DNA of 7,569 nt, from NCBI GenBank assembly GCA_900317015.1, contig ONFH01000261.1:1-7569 (forward strand), read 5' to 3'. Numbering within the stretch: position 1 is the first letter of the stretch; every line of letters starts with the position of its first letter. This stretch comes from an uncultured Erysipelotrichaceae bacterium (GTDB lineage: Bacteria; Bacillota_I; Bacilli_A; Erysipelotrichales; Coprobacillaceae). A program made the translations under genes and the position numbers. Shown one piece after another: positions 1 to 5,754 of this stretch. The notes under the pieces were generated by a model. The model saw only the letters and a program-made list of their open reading frames with translations. It had not been told where the DNA came from and did not search any database.

Positions 1-5
1 AGGAG

Positions 6-34
6 AGCTGGATTTTTGAAGATCCAGCTTTTTT
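6..34 (+). terminator. Rho-independent terminator of an upstream gene
   Basis: An 8-bp perfect inverted repeat (AGCTGGAT at 6-13, ATCCAGCT at 22-29) with an 8-base loop is followed directly by a run of six T at 29-34. The T-run lies only on the 3' side in + orientation, so it ends a + strand transcript whose gene lies left of the window. It insulates the regulator operon from read-through. Confidence 0.85.
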
Positions 35-42
35 ATAAAATT

Positions 43-58
43 ACTTAGTATGCTAAGT
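43..58. promoter_or_regulatory. Operator palindrome O1 (putative MarR site)
   Basis: The sequence is a dyad, ACTTAG-TATG-CTAAGT, with 6-bp arms. It differs from O2 (93-108) at a single base over 16 and lies exactly 50 bp upstream of it. The length and symmetry fit a winged-helix MarR dimer site, and the next gene encodes such a protein. It sits just upstream of the predicted -35 element. Binding by the adjacent regulator is inferred from context. Confidence 0.75.
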
Positions 59-64
59 TTTATA

Positions 65-92
65 TTGCATTCTATCAAAGAAAGTGTAAAAT
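65..92 (+). promoter_or_regulatory. Predicted sigma-A promoter of the regulator-exporter operon
   Basis: TTGCAT (65-70) and TAAAAT (87-92) are separated by 16 bp and resemble -35 and -10 hexamers. Transcription would start near 98-100, inside operator O2, leaving a leader of about 25 bases. The close fit with the two palindromes supports this as the regulated promoter. The -35 is imperfect and no mapping is available. Confidence 0.55.
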
Positions 93-109
93 ACTTAGTG
101 TGCTAAGTA
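92..109. promoter_or_regulatory. Operator palindrome O2 (putative MarR site)
   Basis: This is an 18-bp dyad, TACTTAG-TGTG-CTAAGTA, with 7-bp perfect arms. It begins at the last base of the predicted -10 hexamer, covers the expected transcription start and ends two bases before the ribosome binding site. A bound dimer here would block RNA polymerase, so O2 is the likely repression site and O1 a second, possibly cooperative, site. Confidence 0.78.
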
Positions 110-111
110 AT

Positions 112-120
112 GGAGGTGAT
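112..120 (+). promoter_or_regulatory. Strong Shine-Dalgarno that fixes the regulator start
   Basis: GGAGGTGAT is a near-perfect complement to the 3' end of 16S rRNA. Its GGAGG core ends 7 bases before the ATG at 124. This rules out the in-frame GTG at 100, which lies inside operator O2 and has no ribosome binding site. Confidence 0.9.
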
Positions 121-123
121 AAG

Positions 124-576
124 ATGAAAGTCAAGATGGTTGAAGATCCTTTAATGTCGGATCTGATGCATACACTAGCCCATGTGAAAGAAATGATGAA
201 TCAAAGATTTATGTGTGATACGAAAGATTTTAAGCTGAATCGTCAATCGGCTGAACTGCTTTATTTGATCGATCATACCAGCAAGAGTCAGAAGGAGATC
301 GCTGAGATCTTATGTATTCGTGAAGCTACGCTTTCCGTGCGTATTAAGCGTCTTGAAAAAATAGGTTACTTAAGAAAAGAAGCCGACGAAAAAGATCGTC
401 GCCGTTATCGTCTCTTTTTGACAGATAAGGCAAGGGATGAACTTGATGAAGGCATTCAGAAAGTCAATGAATTTTATGATGTATTGACGAAAGGTCTGAC
501 ACAGGAAGACATTGAAAGTCTCTTGCGTGTTTATAAAAAAGTAGAAAAAAATTTAGAAGAAATGGAAGGATCGTAA
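124..576 (+). CDS. MarR-family winged-helix transcriptional regulator
   Basis: This 150-residue protein has the size and organisation of MarR-family dimeric repressors. A helical N-terminal dimerisation segment (about 8-35) leads to a winged helix-turn-helix (about 40-100). The HTH has KEIAEILCIREATLSVRIKRLEK with recognition helix near 66-79, then a wing carrying the family's basic stretch DRRRYR (91-96). A C-terminal helical dimerisation region (101-150) follows. The start at 124 is chosen from the GGAGGTGAT site. The gene is first in the operon, 3 bases before the first exporter gene, with two palindromes at its promoter. The expected role is autorepression plus repression of the exporter, relieved by a small ligand that may also be an exporter substrate. 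The ligand cannot be read from the sequence, and the specific subfamily is not identified. Confidence 0.92.
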   Translation: MKVKMVEDPLMSDLMHTLAHVKEMMNQRFMCDTKDFKLNRQSAELLYLIDHTSKSQKEIAEILCIREATLSVRIKRLEKIGYLRKEADEKDRRRYRLFLTDKARDELDEGIQKVNEFYDVLTKGLTQEDIESLLRVYKKVEKNLEEMEGS

Positions 577-579
577 GGG

Positions 580-3500
580 ATGCTCAAATTATTTAAGTAT
601 TATAAACGCTACTGGCTCCTCTTTTTGATTGCCTTAGCCTGTATTTTTGGTCAGGCCCAATCAGAATTGGCCCTGCCAGATTACATGAGTGACATCGTTT
701 CAAACGGGATCCAGGCTGGTGGCTTTAAAGATTCTGTCGCCGACGTCTTGTCGGTCACGACCTATGATCACTTATTAAGCGTATCAACATCGTCGCATAA
801 AAAGACGATTCAAAAGAGCTATAAGCTCGTCAAGCATAAAGATCTTAGCAGTCAGCTCAAGAAGACATTTCCTAAAGCCGGTGATCTTTATGTCTTAAAA
901 GACAATGTCGATCATGACAAACTCAATGATGCCATGATCAAAGGCATGTTGATCGTCAATGGCATGTCAGGAAACAATGTCTCAAAATCAATGGTCAAAA
1001 AACTGAGCAAGTCTGTGAGTACAGCGCAGTCAAAGATCAATGATGGTAAGAAAAGTTATAACAAAGGCAAGAAGAAATTTGATGATGGCAAGAAACAGTA
1101 TCAAAAAGGCTTAGCCGCTTATCACAAGAACTATGCCAAATTTAAGAAGGGCATTACTTCTTACAATAAAGGCGTAGTGCAGTTAAATAAAGCCAAAGCC
1201 CAGTATCAAAAAGGGGTGGCCCAATTAAATAAAGGAAAAGCGCAATATCAGAAAGGTGTCGCGCAGTTCAATAAGGGCAAGGCGCAGTACCAGAAAGGTG
1301 TCGCCCAGTTAAACAAAGGGAAAGCACAATATCAAAAAGGTCTTGCTTCTTATAACAAAGGTCTAGCGCAATATCAGAGTGGTCTCAAACAGTATCAAAA
1401 TGGCGTGAAGCAGTATAACAGCTTAAAGAGCGGTTATGAAAAGCTCTCGAAAGTTCAGAGCCAGTATGAGGCTTTAACAAAGCAGATCAATGCCACGACA
1501 GATCCAGCGGCTAAAGCGCAGTTAGAAGCACAAGCGAATCAGTTAAAGGCCGCTTTAAGCTCTGAGCAAAGCAAGAAAGTCTTAGCAGCTAGGGCTTCAC
1601 TTTCAACGATGAAGACAAAGTTAGACACTGCCAAAGCCAAATTAACATCAGCAAAAACCAAATTGGATCAGGCGAAAACAAAATTAGCTACGGCGAAAAA
1701 GAAACTCGACGTTGGTGAAGCGAAATTAGCGCCTGCAAAAAAGAAATTTGAGGTTGCAGAAGCAAAACTTGCCGCTGCCAAAAAGCAGATCACAACGGGT
1801 GAAGCCAAACTTGCCGCTGGGAAAAAGCAGCTTGATGCCGGTGAACAAAAACTAAAAACCGCAAAGGTCAAAATTGACCAGGGTAAGAAACAGTTTGCCA
1901 CGGCCAAAACGAAACTTGACAAAGCCAAGAAAGGCATTGACAAGGGTGAAAAGAAATTAGCAGAGGCCAAAACAAAATTAGATGATGGACAGAAGAAAGT
2001 CGATGAAATGAAAAAAGCTTTAGATGACAAGAACTATTTCTATTTCATTGATCAGATGAGTACAAAACAGAAGAATAAGATGTTTAAGAACATCGATAAA
2101 CAGATGAAGACGATGGGGACTTCAACCATGAACATTGCCGGTGGTCGTGCGGTGAAGTCAGAATTTAAAGCCTTAGGGGCTGATACCGATCAGATCCAGC
2201 ATCAGTATATTATTACGGCTGGGATCAAGATGGTCATCATTGCGGCCTTAGGGGCTGTCGTGACGATTGCGGCTGCCTTCTTTGCATCAAAGATCGGTGC
2301 CGGTGTTGCTCGTGATCTTCGTTTAGCTTTATTTAAGAAAGTGGAATCGTTCTCACATCAGGAGATGGATCATTTCTCAACCGCTTCTTTAATTACCAGA
2401 AGTACGAATGATATTACCCAGATCCAGACGGTTCTCGTTCTCATTGTACGTTTAGTCTTCTATGCACCGATCTTAGGTATTGGAGCTTTACTTCATGCTT
2501 TAGAATCGAGTGTTTCGATGACTTGGACGATTGCGGCCGTCATCGTTGTGATCATGGGCATCATGCTGGTGATCTTTGCGGTGGCAATGCCTAAGTTTAA
2601 GATCATGCAGACCTTGATCGATAAGCTGAACTTATCCATGCGTGAAAACTTAAATGGTGTTTTAGTCATTCGTGCCTTCGGTAATGAAAAAGAAAGTGAA
2701 AGACGTTTTGATGATTCCAATAAGAACTTAACGAAAGTCAACTTATTCGTCAATCGTGTCATCGTTTCTTTGATTCCAATTATGATGTTCATCATGAATG
2801 GCTTCTCATTATTGATCGTCTACACGGGGGCCCATCAGATCGATAAAGGCAACATTCAGATTGGTGAAATGATGGCCTTCTTACAGTATGGTATGATGAT
2901 CATCATGGCCTTCTTAATGATTGCAATGATTGCCATGTTCTTACCACGTGCCAGCGTGTCAGCGGTTCGTATTGCAGAAGTCTTAAATACCGAACCAGCC
3001 ATCAAAGATGATGAGAATCCACAAGACTTTGATGATTTACAGCGTGGTCGTGTCGTCTTCGATGATGTCACATTTACTTATCCAGGCAGTGGTTCACCAG
3101 CCCTTGAACATATCAGCTTCACGGCTGAACCAGGCAAGACAACAGCCTTCATTGGTTCAACTGGGTCAGGGAAGTCAACACTGATCAACCTAATTCCAAG
3201 ATTCTATGATGTCACAGAAGGATCTGTCTCAGTCTCTGGTGTCGATGTCCGTCATGCGGATCTCTTTAAGTTAAGAGAAGAAGTCGGGATGGTGCCACAG
3301 AAAGGATTACTGTTCTCGGGAACTGTGAAGTCAAATGTCGCATATGGTGCCAAAGAAGTGTCTGATGAAGATGTCGAAATAGCCATCGATGTGTCGCAGT
3401 CAAGAGAATTTGTCGATAAGCTTCCAGAAGGAGAAGATTCACCGATCGCTCAAGGCGGGACGAACGTTTCCGGCGGTCAGCGTCAGCGTTTAGCCATCGC

Positions 3501-3798
3501 TCGTGCGCTTGCAAAACGTTCTCATATCTTAGTTTTTGATGATTCCTTTAGTGCCTTAGACTTCAAGACGGATGCAAAATTACGTCATGAGTTAAAGAAG
3601 ATGAGTGACAAGGATCAAAGTACTGTTCTGATCGTTGGTCAGCGTATTGCATCCATCATGGATGCGGATCAGATCATCGTTTTAGATGAAGGACGCATCG
3701 TTGGTAAAGGCACGCATAAAGAATTGATGGAAACATGTGAAGTGTATAAGGAAATTGCTTATTCACAGTTATCAAAGGAGGAGTTAGACAATGAGTGA
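580..3798 (+). CDS. Heterodimeric ABC exporter half with giant coiled-coil ectodomain (degenerate-site subunit)
   Basis: This 1072-residue protein is almost twice the usual length (about 580) of an LmrC/BmrC-like exporter half. TM1 is at about 12-30, followed by the family-like stretch ALPDYMSDIVSNGIQ. An outer region of about 500 residues (46-545) comes next, then TM2-TM6 (about 548-570, 616-640, 648-670, 727-748, 770-789) and a C-terminal nucleotide-binding domain. NBD motifs are: A-loop Tyr834, Walker A GSTGSGKST (859-867), Q-loop Gln907, signature VSGGQ (963-967), Walker B ILVFDD (983-988) and D-loop SALD (991-994). Asp988 replaces the catalytic Glu and Gln1021 replaces the switch His, so this subunit's own ATP site should be weak. 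The ectodomain holds two heptad-repeat arms (about 153-292 and 334-487) flanked by non-repetitive base segments (46-147 and 488-545). Start: ATG three bases after the regulator stop, with GGAAGGA at 564-570 as ribosome binding site. Substrate unknown; drug, peptide or lipid are all possible. Confidence 0.93.
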   Translation: MLKLFKYYKRYWLLFLIALACIFGQAQSELALPDYMSDIVSNGIQAGGFKDSVADVLSVTTYDHLLSVSTSSHKKTIQKSYKLVKHKDLSSQLKKTFPKAGDLYVLKDNVDHDKLNDAMIKGMLIVNGMSGNNVSKSMVKKLSKSVSTAQSKINDGKKSYNKGKKKFDDGKKQYQKGLAAYHKNYAKFKKGITSYNKGVVQLNKAKAQYQKGVAQLNKGKAQYQKGVAQFNKGKAQYQKGVAQLNKGKAQYQKGLASYNKGLAQYQSGLKQYQNGVKQYNSLKSGYEKLSKVQSQYEALTKQINATTDPAAKAQLEAQANQLKAALSSEQSKKVLAARASLSTMKTKLDTAKAKLTSAKTKLDQAKTKLATAKKKLDVGEAKLAPAKKKFEVAEAKLAAAKKQITTGEAKLAAGKKQLDAGEQKLKTAKVKIDQGKKQFATAKTKLDKAKKGIDKGEKKLAEAKTKLDDGQKKVDEMKKALDDKNYFYFIDQMSTKQKNKMFKNIDKQMKTMGTSTMNIAGGRAVKSEFKALGADTDQIQHQYIITAGIKMVIIAALGAVVTIAAAFFASKIGAGVARDLRLALFKKVESFSHQEMDHFSTASLITRSTNDITQIQTVLVLIVRLVFYAPILGIGALLHALESSVSMTWTIAAVIVVIMGIMLVIFAVAMPKFKIMQTLIDKLNLSMRENLNGVLVIRAFGNEKESERRFDDSNKNLTKVNLFVNRVIVSLIPIMMFIMNGFSLLIVYTGAHQIDKGNIQIGEMMAFLQYGMMIIMAFLMIAMIAMFLPRASVSAVRIAEVLNTEPAIKDDENPQDFDDLQRGRVVFDDVTFTYPGSGSPALEHISFTAEPGKTTAFIGSTGSGKSTLINLIPRFYDVTEGSVSVSGVDVRHADLFKLREEVGMVPQKGLLFSGTVKSNVAYGAKEVSDEDVEIAIDVSQSREFVDKLPEGEDSPIAQGGTNVSGGQRQRLAIARALAKRSHILVFDDSFSALDFKTDAKLRHELKKMSDKDQSTVLIVGQRIASIMDADQIIVLDEGRIVGKGTHKELMETCEVYKEIAYSQLSKEELDNE
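1036..1455 (+). repeat. Coding heptad repeat, ascending arm (20 units)
   Basis: Residues 153-292 of the exporter form 20 heptads in strict register. Position 1 is hydrophobic or aromatic in every unit: I153, Y160, F167, Y174, Y181, F188, Y195, L202, Y209 and so on to Y286. The residue three places later is Gly in most units (156, 163, 170, 177, 191, 198, 212, 219 ... 275). Typical units are QYQKGVA and QLNKGKA. The arm is rich in Lys, Gln and Tyr and nearly free of acidic residues (about 33 Lys to 5 Asp/Glu over 150-297 by hand count). The pattern resembles the xxxLxxG heptads known from YhgE/Pip-type and some MMPL proteins. Confidence 0.9.
1201..1368 (+). repeat. Four tandem 42-bp (14-residue) coding repeats
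   Basis: Units start at 1201, 1243, 1285 and 1327 and encode QYQKGVAQLNKGKA, the same with F for L, the original again, and a diverged QYQKGLASYNKGLA. A weaker copy precedes them at 1159-1200. Units 1 and 3 encode identical peptides but differ at 8 of 14 codons, all at third positions. The array is therefore old or constrained at protein level and is not a fresh slippage product. Confidence 0.85.
1579..2040 (+). repeat. Coding heptad repeat, descending arm (22 units)
   Basis: Residues 334-487 of the exporter form 22 heptads in unbroken register. Leu, Ile, Val or Phe stands at 334, 341, 348 and every seventh residue to 481. Ala or Gly stands three places later in almost all units (351, 358, 365, 372, 379 ... 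470). The typical unit is L-x-x-A/G-K/E-x-K, for example LDQAKTK or LAAGKKQ. The composition differs from the first arm: there is no Tyr inside the core, Ala is abundant, and there are about 43 basic to 20 acidic residues by hand count. A likely turn with NATTDP (304-309) separates the arms. Confidence 0.9.
3774..3783 (+). promoter_or_regulatory. Ribosome binding site of the second exporter gene, inside the first
   Basis: AAAGGAGGAG lies within the last codons of the first exporter gene, 7 bases before the ATG at 3791. The downstream start and upstream stop overlap by 8 bases (ATGAGTGA), so termination of the first subunit can feed initiation of the second. This arrangement favours near-equal production of two subunits that must pair. 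Confidence 0.88.
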
Positions 3799-5635
3799 TA
3801 CAAGAAAACGTCGTCGTGGTGGACCTGGCGGTCGTCGTGCTGATCCAACCGATAAAGCAAAAGACTTTAAAGGGACGTTTAAAAAGCTCTTTCTCTACTT
3901 ACGTCCTTATTATGTCCAGTTAGTGATCGTCGTGATCTTTGCGGTCGGTTCAACCATCTTCTCGATTGCCGGACCAAAGGTACTCGCCAAGGCCACGGAT
4001 AAACTGACCGCTGGGATTCTTGCAAAAGTTAGAAATACAGGTGGCATCGACTTTGCTTATATTAACCGCATTTTGATCATCCTTGTGGTGATGTACATTA
4101 TTTCATCCGTTTTCAACTATATCCAGGGCTATCTGACATCTGGTATTTCACAGAAAGTCGCTTATGGCTTACGTAAGGATATTTCCGAAAAGATGGATCG
4201 TTTGCCTTTAAGTTATTTTGACCGTCATTCCAGCGGGGACATCCTTTCGAGAGTGACGAATGATATTGATACGATTGCGCAGTCTTTGAACCAATCCATG
4301 TCACAGATGATCACTTCAATCGTGCAGATCGTTGGGATCCTGATCATGATGCTTTCGATTTCATGGCAGATGACATTGATCGCCATCTGTATCTTACCAG
4401 TGACTGGTTTGATCCTCTCATTTATCATGGGACGTTCACAGAAATACTATGTCAAGCAGCAGGCTTCTCTTGGTGATGTCGATGGTCATATTGAAGAAAT
4501 GTATGGTGGTCATCAGGTCGTCAAAGCCTTCAATGGTGAACAGGAATCCATTGAAACATTCACAAAGTATAATGATGATCTCTATACATCCGGCTGGCGT
4601 TCTCAGTTCTTTGGTTCATTGATGCAGCCGATCTCACAGCTGATCGGGAACTTTGGTTATGTCGCCGTTTGTATCGTTGGTGGGTTCTTAGCCACTGGCG
4701 GCAGTATCACGATCGGTGATATTCAGGCCTTCATTCAGTACGTACGTACGTTCAACCAGCCAATCGCTCAGGCAGCGCAGATCATGAACATGTTGCAGAG
4801 TACGATGGCGGCAAGTGAACGTGTCTTTGAATTCTTAGAAGCTGAAGAAATGGTCGAAGAACATCCAACTGTAACTCGTGAACAGGTCGATGCGATGAAA
4901 GGGTCCATTACCTTCGATCATGTAAGATTTGGTTATAATCCAGATAAGATCATCATCAATGACTTTAATTTACATGTCCATGCCGGGCAGAAGGTGGCCA
5001 TCGTTGGTCCAACGGGTGCCGGGAAAACGACAATTATTAAGTTATTGATGCGATTCTATGAATTAAACAGCGGTTCGATCTTAATGAACGGTGTTGATAT
5101 TACGGATATGAAACGTAGTGACTTACGTGCCCAGTTTGGGATGGTCCTTCAGGATACCTGGTTATTTAATGGGACGATCAAAGACAACTTACGTTATGGT
5201 AGCTTAGATGCTACGGATGAAGAAATCGAAGAGGCATGTAAGAATGCCTATGCGGACCACTTTATTGAACAGATGCCGGATGGCTATGATACGATGATCA
5301 ACGAAGATTCCGATAATATCTCTGCAGGTCAGAAACAGTTATTAACGATCGCCCGTGCATTCGTGAAGGATCCAAAGATCCTGATTCTTGATGAAGCGAC
5401 ATCATCCGTTGATACCCGTACCGAATTACTGATTCAGAACGGGATGGATAAACTGATGGAAGGACGTACGTCATTCGTCATTGCCCATCGTTTATCAACG
5501 ATTCGTGATGCCAATACGATCATCGTCTTAAAAGATGGTGACATCGTAGAAATTGGTAACCATGACAGCCTCTTAAAGGCTAATGGTTTCTATGCCGATC
5601 TCTATCGTTCACAGTTTGAACGTTCAGATGCATAA
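3791..5635 (+). CDS. Heterodimeric ABC exporter half (catalytic-site subunit)
   Basis: This 614-residue LmrD/BmrD-like exporter half has the normal layout: a very basic cytoplasmic N-terminus (RKRRRGGPGGRR within 5-16), six membrane segments between about 40 and 320, and a C-terminal nucleotide-binding domain. NBD motifs are: A-loop Tyr382, Walker A GPTGAGKTT (406-414, Lys412), Q-loop Gln454, Walker B ILILDE (530-535) with catalytic Glu535, and switch His566. Its signature is ISAGQ (510-514), where the first Gly of the usual SGGQ is Ala. This complements the preceding gene: the consensus site would combine this protein's Walker motifs with the partner's VSGGQ, and the degenerate site the reverse. 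It has no enlarged outer loop, so the heterodimer would carry a single hairpin. It pumps an unidentified substrate outward across the cytoplasmic membrane. Confidence 0.95.
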   Translation: MSDTRKRRRGGPGGRRADPTDKAKDFKGTFKKLFLYLRPYYVQLVIVVIFAVGSTIFSIAGPKVLAKATDKLTAGILAKVRNTGGIDFAYINRILIILVVMYIISSVFNYIQGYLTSGISQKVAYGLRKDISEKMDRLPLSYFDRHSSGDILSRVTNDIDTIAQSLNQSMSQMITSIVQIVGILIMMLSISWQMTLIAICILPVTGLILSFIMGRSQKYYVKQQASLGDVDGHIEEMYGGHQVVKAFNGEQESIETFTKYNDDLYTSGWRSQFFGSLMQPISQLIGNFGYVAVCIVGGFLATGGSITIGDIQAFIQYVRTFNQPIAQAAQIMNMLQSTMAASERVFEFLEAEEMVEEHPTVTREQVDAMKGSITFDHVRFGYNPDKIIINDFNLHVHAGQKVAIVGPTGAGKTTIIKLLMRFYELNSGSILMNGVDITDMKRSDLRAQFGMVLQDTWLFNGTIKDNLRYGSLDATDEEIEEACKNAYADHFIEQMPDGYDTMINEDSDNISAGQKQLLTIARAFVKDPKILILDEATSSVDTRTELLIQNGMDKLMEGRTSFVIAHRLSTIRDANTIIVLKDGDIVEIGNHDSLLKANGFYADLYRSQFERSDA

Positions 5636-5642
5636 TATTATG

Positions 5643-5673
5643 AAGATGGTGCTTAATTGCATCATCTTTTTTT
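5643..5673 (+). terminator. Rho-independent terminator of the exporter operon
   Basis: AAGATGGTGC (5643-5652) pairs with GCATCATCTT (5659-5668), giving a 10-bp stem with one G-U pair and a 6-base TTAATT loop. The T-run extends from 5667 to 5673. It starts 7 bases after the stop codon of the second exporter gene and marks the end of the three-gene unit. Confidence 0.9.
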
Positions 5674-5688
5674 ATGAATTCTATTTCA

Positions 5689-5718
5689 TTGGTAACTTTG
5701 TCTTTAAAAGTTCATAAT
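5689..5718 (+). promoter_or_regulatory. Possible promoter of the zinc-ribbon/Sel1 gene
   Basis: TTGGTA (5689-5694) and CATAAT (5713-5718) are 18 bp apart and lie between the operon terminator and the next start codon. The match is moderate. A promoter somewhere in this gap is expected because the terminator is strong, but the exact hexamers are uncertain. No palindrome like O1 or O2 occurs here, so the gene is not obviously under the same regulator. Confidence 0.4.
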
Positions 5719-5754
5719 AGAAGTGAAAGAAAAACATTAAAGGAAGTGTAGTGA

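Noticed and set aside
100..123. Alternative in-frame GTG start for the regulator at 100, adding 8 residues
   Set aside because: It lies inside operator O2 and at the predicted transcription start, has no ribosome binding site, and would read through the strong GGAGGTGAT that serves the ATG at 124.
1668..2030. 120-codon open frame on the - strand opposite the second heptad arm
   Set aside because: It is a by-product of the regular codon pattern of the repeats (Lys/Ala/Leu codons read antisense as Phe/Ser/Ala). It has no ribosome binding site or family resemblance.
1036..2040. Possibility that the repeats are a CRISPR or other non-coding direct-repeat array
   Set aside because: The periodicity is 21 and 42 bases in frame, the units diverge at synonymous positions, and the frame stays open, so the repeat is a protein feature.
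4738..4750. GTACGTACGTAC alternating palindrome inside the second exporter gene
   Set aside because: It encodes ordinary family residues (Tyr-Val-Arg-Thr) within the membrane domain, is deep inside coding sequence, and has no partner copy.
5636..5754. Search for a small RNA or riboswitch between the operon and the zinc-ribbon gene
   Set aside because: The 119-base gap is accounted for by the terminator, a plausible promoter and the ribosome binding site, with no further stem structure evident by eye.
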